Source: Zasmidium citrigriseum
Taxonomy: Eukaryota; Ascomycota; Dothideomycetes; Mycosphaerellales; Mycosphaerellaceae
Assembly (NCBI GenBank): GCA_002786025.1
Contig: NHNW01000008.1
Span: 372,001-436,000 of the forward strand
DNA length: 64,000 nt
Direction of reading: 5' to 3'
The notes beneath the pieces were generated by a model. The model ran no database searches and had not been told where the DNA came from. It saw only the letters and a program-made list of their open reading frames with translations. This document shows positions 40,505 through 51,158 of this stretch, in pieces. The translations under genes and the position numbers were made by a program. Each line of letters opens with the position of its first letter. Within the stretch, counting starts at the first letter, position 1.

Positions 40505-41281
40505 CTACCGAAATGTTCGCTTATAATCGACAGGTGATAGAGCCTGCACTCCCACTTCGGAAGAGGTATGTCGCCGCGCTCTCTCGAAAAGCCTTTTGAT
40601 CCTCTGCCATACAGACTCGTTCTCTCGCGTGCGATTCTCCAATACTCCATCGTCGCCGCGACGGACACCCATCGAGAAAGGTCGCTGCTTTTGTGGTACA
40701 AGGATCCGGTATGAAGCCATGTTCTCGAGCTCATGAGAATATTGTTCGCCTGGTTGATAGTCCTGGCGAATAGCCTGGGCCCACCACTTGACGTAGTTCA
40801 TCGAATCAGTGTCGAAGACCCAGGGGCCGGCGTTGGGCTTTTCGGTGTCGTCAATGAATACACAAGGGCATAAAGCCTTCCATGCAACTTTGTAAATCCC
40901 TTGAAACGAGACATACCCCTTTCTCTTCGCCACGAGGCCGTATCTGTACTTGGCGCACATCCGGAACGGCCACTGAGTTCCTGAAGGCTGGACGGGCAGA
41001 TGGGTCGCGAGAACACTGGGCATGCGCAAGCGTTTCGATTTCCCGTCTCTGAAGCTCGTCAGCATGACAAAATCGACCTTGTCGGGATCCATAGAAGGCC
41101 GGCTCAGCACGAGGATTGGATGGCCGAATGCTTGTCGATGGAAGTCTTCGTTGGCTTTGACTTTCGTTACATCGATCCGTTCCTGTCTTTGTGGTCGAGG
41201 TAGGAACAGAACTGCGCCCTGGAATATCTGTTCACTCCGTAGAGAATGAGCTCTTCCTTCTTGCCTGCATCGTTCATTCAT
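40505..41281 (-). CDS. P-family protein P4 (uncharacterised, fungal)
   Basis: Single exon, 258 residues. The core reads FQGAVLFLPRP, then GHPILVLSRPSMDPDKVDF and MLTSFRDGKSKRL, closest to P1. YVSFQGIYKVAWKALCPCV follows at the place of the SYV..Y.I block in the others. The C-terminal part contains KWWAQAIRQDY and a basic amphipathic helix (WQRIKRLFERARR), comparable in position to the WRRLF of P1. The ATG at 41281 is the first in frame. No known enzyme motif. It is the only P member on the minus strand. Confidence 0.68.
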   Translation of the reverse strand: MNERCRQEGRAHSLRSEQIFQGAVLFLPRPQRQERIDVTKVKANEDFHRQAFGHPILVLSRPSMDPDKVDFVMLTSFRDGKSKRLRMPSVLATHLPVQPSGTQWPFRMCAKYRYGLVAKRKGYVSFQGIYKVAWKALCPCVFIDDTEKPNAGPWVFDTDSMNYVKWWAQAIRQDYQPGEQYSHELENMASYRILVPQKQRPFSMGVRRGDDGVLENRTRENESVWQRIKRLFERARRHTSSEVGVQALSPVDYKRTFR

Positions 41282-41600
41282 GCTCGTTTTCAGGGATTTA
41301 GGGGTTGTGTCATGGCGAGAGGGTCGTCATATCGGCTGTTTTATGTGAGTATCTCAATCGTCTTGCAAGTAAGATCTGACTTCGATTGCAATCTGAAGAT
41401 CGCAAGACGAAATACGCATCATCATTGTTGGGTGAGAAGCAATATGGTATGCAAATGGCAAAATCTTTGGGAGATTGAATCTGTTGGCAAATAGTCTTAT
41501 ACCAATTGAGATGTAACGATCGTGTTCAATGAAGCAGTAATAGCTGTCCTACACCATACCATGTTTCCCAAATGGCGTGCAGTTCGACTCTCGGGGCTTC

Positions 41601-42035
41601 TTAACAGTTCAAGACCGTATCTCCGCAACCCATGACGACCTTGTTGAAGCGGTTGTTCGAAGCAACGTTGGTGTTCTCGCGGGTCCCGCAAAAGTAGCCC
41701 GTTTGCTGAAGTTCGAAAAATCAGAATTCCTGCCTCACAATACATTTCCGAAACTGCGCTTACCCTGTTACCATCGCATGTCTTCGCACAGCAACCATCG
41801 CCTGGCTGGCTAGTATAGCGATACGAAGCGGCTTTGAAGCCAAGGTTGTAGGTTCCTCGGCTACCCTGCACATGATATGAGCATTGGACGTCATTCAAGT
41901 CAACGTGTGGATTGGACTTACGGTACGGTAGCTTCTGCCTCCAAAGCCAGTGCCAGACCAAGCAGTCAAGGCATGCTGAGCGTTGACGCCAGCAACGAGG
42001 GCTGAAGCCGCGATGATGATGCCAGTGAGCTGCAT
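41601..42035 (-). CDS. small secreted cysteine-rich protein
   Basis: 106 residues in three exons: 42035-41922, 41865-41764 and 41705-41601, all with canonical introns of 56-58 bases. A signal peptide (MQLTGIIIAASALVAGVNA) is predicted to be cut before QHALTAW. The mature part has six cysteines (GCCAKTC, YFCG, GCGD, LNC) and a SGTGFGGRSYRTGS segment like the first hairpin of beta/gamma-crystallin folds. Size, secretion and cysteine content fit an effector or antimicrobial-type protein, but no family is certain. It cannot be found as one open frame. AGTCACATG, the first element of the 2EXR promoter module, occurs about 130 bases upstream. Confidence 0.75.
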
Positions 42036-43205
42036 GTTGTCTGATGGAGATCGTGTGATAATGAAAGTTCTTGAATGAGTCCTTGCCTGCTGATGTGAGG
42101 TCGTTGAGCGTGATGATTCGAAATTTCTGGCGTCGAGGGATGTATTTATCTTCCCTTCATCTTTAGTCACATGTCCTTACCCATCGAGCCCTACCTGGTC
42201 CCCTTCATGATCAACAAGCTCCGAGAGAGACCGGTCCTTGTCGGCGCGCGTGTCTGCCGTGTGTGCATGCTAAGGCTTTGCGGACTTGCCCGGCTTGTGT
42301 CAGTGTCATGCTGCTTTCCCGTTTAATGTTGGACGGGTTGCATTGACCTTCTTGAAGGCTGGTCCCCGAGTTGTCGTTCAATAATGGAGCATGCTTCTTT
42401 TTCCCCTTCCTCATCCATCTCTTGGCAATTTTTGCTGCCCTCATATACAAGCGTCGTTGCATTCTCAACAACCAGAGCCTTCTAAATCGATCTTACTTTT
42501 GACAGAGGCGCTGTCCGATCGTATCTTCGAACCGTGGCTTGCTCTTCAGCTGTCTTAGCCAAGTCAGATCATCATGTTAGTTTTCCTCAGAGTGCATGTC
42601 GATGACCTGAAGTCTGGCTCGTGCCAAGAGAGAGCTGCAGGAGGGGTCCTTTTGTGGCTCATTTGGTGCACGCTTGGCTCCTTTGGCTGAACATTGGCCA
42701 CCGTAACTTTCCAGACGGGCATGATTTCTTTGTTTTGATTGACTGCTGATCGAACCTAAAATCGATCTTTCGTCCCGTTCCATGCAGGTGAATAGGCCTG
42801 AGGCAGCTGAAGAGCCTTTGACATGCCTAAATAGGTAAGCATCTTGGTCCAGTCGATCAACCTGATGAGGGGGCAAGTCTGCTAGCTGGCCTTGGACAGC
42901 TGTAGCAGTCCACGGCTAGCCTATCGCCTGTTTTGACTTCACTGGTAGCTAGTATGAGCAGTTCTTTGTGTCGAGTAGGCCTTACATGTCATGACGCTGA
43001 ACTTGGCCTTGGCCTTAGGCGTCTCCTCGGCCAAGCACAAGGAGAAAGAAAGACTAGCATGGGTGCCTCCCAATTGCCGTTCGTGCTGTCCGTCTGCGTT
43101 CGGTAAGTCAAGTTTCGGCGTGGCTGTGAGTTTGGTCATGGACCTCGCATGACCAAAAGGTCAATAGCTTGACAATCGCGCCTCCTCTCGCCAATTTTCG
43201 CATTC
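42036..43205. other. intergenic, about 1.2 kb
   Basis: Contains the promoter of the secreted protein, with a TATA-like ATAAATA near 42141-42150 on the minus strand. No further gene is supported. Confidence 0.45.
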
Positions 43206-45745
43206 TCACAACTTCGCCTTCCCACTTCCCTGCCGTCTCACCACTTCTTCCACATCATAATATCCCGCAAACTTCTTCATCATCCTGGCCTCGTCATCCG
43301 TCATCTTCAACTTTGCCCTCACTTCTGGCCCTCCATTCACAATCTTCTTCACCAAAGTCTCCAACTTCTTCCCATTCACATTGTACGGGATCTCATCGAC
43401 TTCGAAGAAGCAATGTGGAACATGCCGTCTGCTGAGATCGTTGATGATCTGCTGCCGAATCTTGTCGATGAGCTTGGCGTCCAGTTTTGTCGATGTCGTG
43501 GGTTTGATGAAAAGGAGAACTTGTTCGGTTGGGTCGGAGTACTTTTGCGTTGAGCGCTGTTGTCCGACCACGAGTGCGTCGCTGATTAAAGGCTTGAGAG
43601 TTGGTGAGTCGAGAACGGTATACATTTCTGCACTGCCGAATCGCACTCCAGATGGATTTAGCACTCCGTCGCTTCAAGAGGTCAGTGAGCAATTCAAGTT
43701 TCGACCCGGTAGGACTTACCTCCTGCCAAGAACATAGATGCCTTTTGTCTCGGGATTGACACGGATGAAGTCGCCGTGGGTCCACACGTTCGAGAAGCCC
43801 TCAAAGTAGCTGGCGTGATACCGCTTGTTGCCAGGATCATTCAAGAACATGACCGGCATGTTTGGAAACGGCTTTCGACAGACCAACTCGCCTCTTTCAC
43901 CTTCAGGGCAAGGCTTTCCTTCTGGGTCGAAAGCTTCGATGTCGATGCCTAGTTCCTTGACTGTGCACTCTCCTGCATAAGATGGAAGGGAACGAGTTCC
44001 AGATGTGAAATTACCGCAGAGCTCTGTGCCACCCGAGAATTGGAACTGGCAGACAGGACCGAACGCTTCTGCTACCCAGGTGGCAAGGCTGGAAGTCAAG
44101 ACTGCACCAGTGGAGCAAATTGTGTGGACACTGTTGAGTATATTCTCTAGGTCACTGTCAGCACGAGTCGCATCTCTAAGGTTTATTGAGGCGGACTGGG
44201 CTTAACATTGTGCTTCTGCAGCTCTTGATAGTAGCGTGGACCAGCGCCAAAAGCTGTCACACTGAGAAAACGTCAGTCTACAAACAACAAGGGCGATGTA
44301 TGGATGAGTACCGACCCGTGGGAGAAGAGAACCTCGAGAAGCTTTTCTGGTGTTGGATAAAATGGCGACCCATCGTAAAGGATCATCGGTGTTTTGCAGA
44401 ACAGCGCCCCCAGGGAGATGTTCCAGAGCGTCCAGCCAATCTATAGTGCGTCAGGCTCAAGGTTTGTGCGGAAAGAGTGAAAGACAGGCATACGTTACTG
44501 AAGTGTATATGTCTGTCTTGAGGCGTGAAGCCGTTGTGTAGCATGAACTGCTTCGTGCCGTTAAGAGTGAGTCCCTGTCATTCATTAGCTTGTGATCTCT
44601 CTCTCTCTCCCTTTTAGTGGGCGTTGAGATTTACGCCATGACCGTGCACAATGCCTTTCGGAGCGCCTGTAGTCCCTGACGAGAACCTGGTGTGGGTCAG
44701 TGGCATCCATATGTCAAGACAAATGATGATCGCACATGACGAGCACTGGTTGATTGAAAGGCACCTGCTCGAAGATAAGCTCTGCCGACTTCGAAGACTG
44801 AATGAAAGTTTCAATGGTCATGCTACTATTTGTCAGTACTTCCACCACAAAATGAGTTGGCAAAGCGAGCGCACTGTTGAGAAGATACGTTGCTGTCAGG
44901 ACCGATTGTGACAAGCTGGCAACCAGTCTTCTTTGATGTTTCCTGAAAACATCTCGTGATCTTTTGCTCGATGTTGTTGATCTTCCCGTTGTACGAATAC
45001 GAGGTCTCTGCGATTATCAGCTTGGGGCGCAGCTGATCGAGCCGGTCGTTCAGAGCCTTCTCGCCAATATCTGTTGCGAAGTTGGCAATGACAGCGCCGA
45101 TGGACGCAGCAGCGAGTAATATTGCAAGTGACCTGGCACAATTGCTTCCAATGGCTGTATCATCTTAGTGTCATGTTGGACTTGGTCGATCCTTGCAAAC
45201 ACATACAAACCATGAAGTCCCCATTCTTCAGACCTGAACGCTTTAATGCATCCGCATAGACAGCCACAAACCTTCTCATATCTCCCCAAGTGAACTTGGA
45301 TGGCGAGTGAAGGGTCGTCTCGTCGATATTGATTATCATCAGGTCGTCGTCCTCTCCACACAGGATGTTCTCAGCAAAGTTGAGTCTGGCATCTTGGAAG
45401 AAGTTTGGAAACTCATCAATTGTTGCGCTCTCGTCCACAGCGTTCAGAGCTGGTCAGCAGCCGTCAAAGGCATCTTCCGCGATAGACATATCTTCGTTGG
45501 TTGCTTTGAAGCTTTGATCTCCGCATAGTTCCAGAATGTCATCCAGAAGTCGTTCATACGGTTGATCGAGAAGTCGTGCAGGTCCCAGTATGAGTCTATG
45601 CCCAGCTTAGCATTCAATCTTGTCCATGGTTGCTACAATCGTATTCACCAATCTTGGCACCATGCTTCTTTGCCATATGCTCCATGAAGTCTTCCAATCG
45701 AGTTCTGAGGCCGGTCGGCGGGACGTACACCGGTTGAAGAGCCAT
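43206..45745 (-). CDS. acetoacetyl-CoA synthetase
   Basis: ANL-superfamily ligase that makes acetoacetyl-CoA from acetoacetate, CoA and ATP in the cytosol. 673 residues in 11 exons: 45745-45649, 45595-45492, 45441-45207, 45154-44875, 44825-44736, 44686-44635, 44574-44494, 44440-44316, 44261-44197, 44146-43720 and 43671-43206. The product has the ACAS N-terminal domain (DSYWDLHDFSINRMNDFW), FQDARLNFAENIL, AAASIGAVIANFATDIG, the ATP loop FSSGTTGAPKGIVHGHG, FSGGTELCGNF, WTHGDFIRVN, LGRSDGVLNPSGVRFGSAE and a C-terminal NGKKLE lysine. Intron 2 (45442-45491) has AT and AC ends if the frame is kept. A 38-base GT-AG alternative (45450-45487) adds four residues. Confidence 0.88.
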
Positions 45746-46152
45746 AAAGGTGGTTTTCGAAAGACACCGATCCTTCTTCGATGTTCGTGATTCACACTGT
45801 CTTGTAGGTTTGATCTCGTGAGGTCACTTTAAAGTACTCCAAGATCGTCACGGATCCGGCGGGGGCTGGACGGACCCCACTCCGTTCCTTGTGCCCGAGA
45901 AGGAGCGGATCCGCGAGAAGCTCATGCTGTGTTGTCTGTACACCATTGATCTGCGGAAGACGCATCATGTGGATTTCGAGCCCGAAGCCTCGATTGTCGT
46001 AAGATTCAAGTTGTTTGCTTCGCTCATCAAGTGGAAGACGAAGGAAAGGGGCGGCCGAAGTCGGCAAGTGGGTCCCACCGCTCCAGACGTCACTCACTCA
46101 ATTTCCCAGCCTCTCCCCTTTTCGTCTCCTACATACAACCTGCCACTCTCAA
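45746..46152. other. intergenic, acetoacetyl-CoA synthetase promoter
   Basis: About 400 bases. Locally GC-rich near 45850-45890. No gene seen. Confidence 0.45.
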
Positions 46153-47073
46153 CTAACGGATCTCGACCTCCTGATACTGCGCGGCCGTATCATCGGTAAC
46201 AGCTGGCAGATCCAAGTTCTGGACAAAGCACTCGCCATAATTGACATAATGATCACCATCGGAACGCAACAATATGGCATGGTTGTGAGGCGGCAGATGC
46301 ATGATCGTATCTCCCGGCTCAAGAAGGTAGGTGCCCAGTCCTAACTTACCGCTGACGGTCATGAACGGCAGATGTTGACGCACACGCAGCTGAGTATAAC
46401 TTTCGAACCACTGGGACTTCTACATGTCGACAGCTAACATCTCCTTTAGCAGTGCCGCTCTATCGTTGATAGATGCATCTCGGCCCAGAAAAGCTAGCAC
46501 CAGTGCAGGAGGCAGATAATCCAGCAATGCAGCAGGTGCATACGTCGACGGAAACAGCCTTTGTTCTACAACCTGGACTGCTGCGTATTTCAGGAATGTT
46601 GCCGCTTCTTCAAAGTAATCCTCCCTTTTGGCATCTCTGTGGAACCCCTTTCTAGCGCCCACCAGGCGATACAGACCGAACAAAAGGGTGTCTTCGCCAA
46701 TTCCGACTCGACTCAGGATGCCATGCGCAAAGGACGGGAAATCAGAGCGCCTTCGATTACCACCCGCATACTGCCAGAAAGGGAACAGACCAAATGGCTA
46801 GACCTTTACGATTCCACCCAGCGCTTGGCCTTTTTAGCGAAGAACTCCCGGATCTGATGCAAACGGCACAAGTCGTGCAATGTTCTCAGCTGGGTACGCT
46901 TTGCTCTCGTTGGTCGGAAATCTCATACCTCCAAAAGCCGTATGGGCTGGCTCGCGTAAATCAGGCATCCAGCTTGGCAAGTCTTCATATATGTGAAGGC
47001 CAGTAGTCAGTTCCGCAACCGCCAACGCCCCAGAGTCTGCGCGACTGAAGGCACCGTACTGGATACAAGTCAT
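46153..47073 (-). pseudogene. HET-type protein, C-terminal half, three stops
   Basis: Relic of a heterokaryon-incompatibility (HET) domain protein. One reading frame runs the whole length but is broken by TAA at 46834-46836 and TAG at 46798-46800 and 46420-46422. Before the first stop it reads LPSWMPDLREPAHTAFGG, the segment that follows the HET domain. After the last stop it reads LGLGTYLLEPGDTIMHL, then HAILLRSDGDHYVNYGECF, the usual C-terminal end of such proteins. The N-terminal HET domain is missing: nothing matching it is found up to 47368. CAA/CAG to TAA/TAG changes would fit C-to-T mutation such as RIP, though this cannot be proven from one copy. Confidence 0.7.
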
Positions 47074-47368
47074 TTCCGAGTGGATGCCTCATCGACCGTC
47101 GTATCTTCTCGTTTGATTTGAAAGACTGCCTGCTCGACTTTCGGCTTGTCACCAGTCTCATGCTGTGTTACTGAGGGATGAGGCGGCATCGTCATTACGC
47201 GACTACGCTAATGCAGAACAGCTGTCGCTGCCTTCCGCCGCGGGCTGGCTGATAAGAAAGGTTGTGTTCGCAAATTCAGTCGAGATATTGGCCTGAAACT
47301 CTCGACGCTTCTCTCTCCCAAAGCTATCGTTCCTCGACACGCGGGTACCTTGACTGCACTTTGACACA

Positions 47369-48357
47369 ATGCCGCCGGGATCTGCTCTCACCGCAGGTCA
47401 AGACGACCAGCCTCCTACTGACGCTCGTAGACGAATAGGAGTAGCCGTAAGTCTATCTGTCGTCGTAATCAACTATCTAACTAACATTCGTCTAGTGTTC
47501 TCGGTGTAGGAGACGCAAGATTAAATGCACCGGCGATCCTGGTGATGGTAGCGGTTGCTTAGCATGCCGATCTGCAGCATTGGACAGAAATACATGCACA
47601 TTTATTAGGGTAGGGAGATCAGCTGCGTACATGGGAAGCCTTGACTAACAGCGATTAGATAGGATCCCATCCTAGGCCTGTAGCTGGCATTGACCTCATG
47701 CCTGCTTGCAGCAGCGTTGCAGTGGCTGCACCCACAGCAGCCACCTACGGCACCGATACCACGACCTGCGCATACGACGCTGGACTATACCAGAGCCACC
47801 ACCCTCCTTCTGATCCAAAGACAGATGCCGTGCCGCTGATCGACAAGTGGGCCGACGGCGAGGCTATGTTAGACGAGCTAAAAGCTGGTGGCGGCAAGCC
47901 AAAGAGAGCGTTCAACGTGGCCAAGCAGTACCGGTCACCTTCCAGGTCGAATTCAAGATCACGGTCAAGGTCAGGGTCGAGTATATATGAGCATGCTGGT
48001 GTCTCGGAAACCGATGACAAGGAAGAAGTACCGCCGGGTGAGAATGCCATCTCATCCGAGCTGTATCGAGTTCGGCGAGGCTCATGGACCTTTGACAAGC
48101 CGCGCAAAAGACCCAGGTTGGTTATTCCTCGAGATCGACCAATCATCGTTCGTTGCGAACAAGATGGCGATTCGACTACCTGGACCTTAAATTCAATAAC
48201 GGTTCAGAGTCCACGTCTTCGCGAGCTTCTCAAGGAGGTATTCGCAGAGTATCTGAATCTCAGCACAGATCTAGACGACTTGGCTTCCGACCCACCCGTC
48301 ATGCGTGAGTCAATACCAATTGCATCACAAGTGTTCACTAACAATCGGCGGTCTTGA
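47369..48357 (+). CDS. Zn2Cys6 domain fused to AAA+ ATPase N-terminal region
   Basis: Model of 296 residues in three exons: 47369-47446, 47496-47609 and 47659-48357. Exon 2 encodes a Zn2Cys6 binuclear cluster (CSRCRRRKIKCTGDPGDG, then GCLACR and NTCTFIR). Exon 3 continues in frame through a Ser/Arg-rich stretch into TLNSITVQSPRLRELLKEVF and LSTDLDDLASDPP. That is the segment that precedes the ATPase module in large fungal AAA+ proteins. The frame then stops, just before a second AAA+ fragment. The cluster belongs to DNA-binding regulators; the rest does not. This is either a native fusion that lost its 3' part or a chimera, and the product is probably not functional. Confidence 0.55.
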
Positions 48358-48684
48358 CGACGAACCGGCCGGAGTACACTGTACGTCGATGTGGCATTTC
48401 AATCTAGGATCCATCTCTCGATCAAGGATCCGACCCTGGACACAGTCTCCCGTAAGCAAATTTGACGGACTTTCACAGCCCAACAGAACGATACAGACCA
48501 AGAAAGTCGGCTCTCTGACGATGGATTGGACCAGCTCTCGAAGCAAGACTTCAACGGCAGAGAAACCAAGAACATTGTACGAGCGGCAAGACTGATCGCT
48601 ACCAAGGAGAAGGTCCAGCTCTCGATGGACCACTTGCAGACGGTGATCGATGTCAAGACCGAGCAGCGAGGAGATGGACATTGA
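48340..48684 (+). pseudogene. AAA+ ATPase relic, C-terminal part
   Basis: Starts at the sensor-1 region (VLTTNRPEYT). It then needs a frame change to read VDVAFQSRIHLSIKDPTLD and SRKQI, meets TGA at 48463-48465 where tryptophan is expected, and continues as DFNGRETKNIVRAARLIAT and LSMDHLQTVID to a final TGA. These are the sensor-1 to lid elements of fungal AAA+ proteins. Walker A and Walker B, about 350 residues in relatives, are absent between this and the preceding N-terminal fragment, so an internal deletion is likely. Confidence 0.65.
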
Positions 48685-48780
48685 AATCCTGCCACTGGCC
48701 CCTTTGTCTCTTATAGAGTTTGCAGAAGAGGCGACAAAACTGAAAGTCGAGTGCATCTTTCCGCATGATGTCGACGCCCA

Positions 48781-50355
48781 TTAAGCGAAGCTATTCCCAA
48801 TCACAAAGCTCGTATCATCATTATAGCTCGCAGTCCCATCATAAAAGTTCGGCCCACCATTACTAGCAATGAACAACTTCGCACTATTGTGCCTGAAGAA
48901 CCTGGTCGGAAAGTTCCAAGACCGAATCGAGTTCCCCTGTCCATTCAAGCCAGCCTGTGGACAAAACGTGGCGTCCTCATGCATGTCTTTCGATCCATCG
49001 TTGGTGCCAATGTTCAGGGTGTAGTCCCTACCATTGTGACGAATGAAACTCCCCGAGGTGTCCTTAGACTCAAAGGAGACACAACCACTGTTGCCGAGTC
49101 CTGTTCGAACGATCCAGCTAGCTTGCTGTTTGAGAGCAGTACTACTTGAAGAGGAGACGACGGCTGTGATGACGGATGAGCCGTTGTGTGCGATGTATCG
49201 ATTTGTGTAGCCCGGTGTCGTGACTCGGAACGAGATTGACGACCCAACATTGACGGCTGGACCACTCGTCAGGGATGTAGTAGTATATTTTGCAGCAACG
49301 ATGTTGGCTTGGACGTATGCTTCGATGTTGTCAAGCGGATATCCTGAAGTAAGAGCGCCCTCGTAGAAAGTCCCTTGGCCACCGTTACTGTTGTCACCGC
49401 CAACACCAAGACCAATGGCTCCTTCTTTGACCATAGGATTGTAACCACTGTAGTTCGGGCGAGATCCGTTGTAGAAAGTCGATAGCGATCCGCTAGTAGC
49501 ATCGCCTCCTCTAATGGACCAATGATTCGGTTCGCCTTTGACAATCGCAGTCGTGAAGCGGTAGTTAATCGTAGGATCATTCCCGTTATACCCAAGATTA
49601 GCCCCAGAAAACACGCCATTCTCCAAGTCAGACATGATCCATGGACCGTTTCCTGATCCAGTGCCACCGTTGAAAGGGACTTTGCCACCGAAGAAGATTG
49701 TTTCCATATGGCCGTTTCCGTTGTCGCTGTTGTTTGCCTCTACGTTCCCGTAGTCGAAGCAGCAGTCAGAGTTAAAGTGAGTACCATCTAGGACTGCGTA
49801 GATCCCTTCAGGTTGGTCCAACAGTGCTACGCCGCTTGTCTTGTCAATTCGATATCCTGACTGAGGTTGGATGAAGACACCATAAGCCTTCGATCCATTC
49901 ACCATGACTGGTGCACCGGTCGCGAGGGTTAAATCATCGTATCCACCTGGACTTGGGCCGCTTCCTGCACTGCCTGTGGAGGATCAACATGCATTCAGGA
50001 CTGTGTACGTTCTTTGCATACCAGGAGGCGCCTGACGCAGATGATTGCCCTTCCCCGATTGATCATAGATGATCGAAATCAGACAGGTCGTGCCAGCACA
50101 GAATGAATCTTGAGTGCCAGCATTCGCAACTCCACCGGTAGCTAGCAGCCCAATGTCTCTTGTTGAATTGTCAGATCCTCGTGTGACTTGGTAAAGTGCT
50201 CCGTTGTATGACTGGTAGAGGGCGCGAGTGGTACTGTGCGCCGCCACGCAGGGAGTCTTGCCAATTGCATAGATGTCGCAGACTGATTGACTGAATCCAC
50301 GAGGTGCCACGGCAAGAAGGCTCAGCCCTATTGCAAGACGAGGCGGAGAGAGCAT
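48781..50355 (-). CDS. abfB: alpha-L-arabinofuranosidase B (GH54 with CBM42)
   Basis: Secreted enzyme that removes arabinose side chains from arabinoxylan and arabinan. 508 residues, two exons (50355-50022 and 49973-48781). The signal peptide is MLSPPRLAIGLSLLAVAPRGFS. The GH54 domain opens with CDIYAIGKTPCVAAHSTTR and includes STRDIGLLATGG, CLISIIYDQSGKGNHL, CCFDYGNVEANNSDNGNG and MEGDL-like IMSDLENGVFSG. The C-terminal CBM42 (about residues 370-508) has ISFRVTTPGYTNRYIAHNG, SFESKDTSGSFIRHNGRDY and SWNFPTRFFRHNSAKLFIA, its three beta-trefoil repeats. The length is standard. A TATA box lies 83-88 bases upstream. Confidence 0.92.
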
Positions 50356-51158
50356 GATTCAACGCTGCTGCTTGAACCGCAACGAGAGAATGTTGAGAGC
50401 AGAGACAGTGGCAAAGTCGGTGTCCACTAGATGCATCTTTATACCGAGCTGAGTCGCAGAACCAACATGGCTTTCATGTTGGTCGAATCCATCAACCCTC
50501 TTCGGGAAGGCACTTCTGCCCTTTCTGCAGCCCAAAAGTCCTACATCAATAGTTCGACTGCACCAAAACTCTTCAGGAGTGCGGAACGGGCTCTATGCGT
50601 GGACGGCGAGAAGTGTAGCGACTGTAAAGGACAACATTAGCGAGAGACGGGATCTTAAGATCGCTCCTACCGGCTCCACATACGGTTGATCCTCTCTTGC
50701 ATAAGGGTCGAGCAAAGCTCGTGCTGTTCAAGCCGTGTGAAGGCCTGCGAAGCATGAATGCACACTTTGCGACATTGTTGAGCTTGCAAGCATCTTCCGT
50801 CTCTCGGAATGAAGATTGGCGAGTTCTTTTTTGAAGAATTGCCCAGGTCATGTGCTTCTTTGTCGTGCGTGCATGACGAAGGATGGAACGAGAACGACTG
50901 CATGCATTCGATGTTGTTAGCTTGGATGAGACCTCGCTCTGCCGCAAAAGGAGCGACCCGTACACATTAGTGAGGTTTGAGGCATCGAACGACATCCTGG
51001 AGCATAATAGGGGAGGAAGGGGTCCAAGAATTTCATAGAAGTAGCAAGGCTGTGTTTGAGTTTTGCATACAGACTACTTGAATTCCATGTCGGGCCAAGA
51101 TGCCTCTCGATATTCTTACAGATCGTCGGCCTATGTCGTGGTGGAATCGCCGAGTATT
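50356..51158. other. intergenic, abfB promoter
   Basis: About 800 bases. Only the abfB TATA box is recognisable; the minus-strand frame at 50573-50995 lacks family motifs. Confidence 0.45.
50438..50443 (-). promoter_or_regulatory. TATA box of abfB
   Basis: TATAAA on the minus strand, 83-88 bases before the abfB ATG. Confidence 0.6.
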
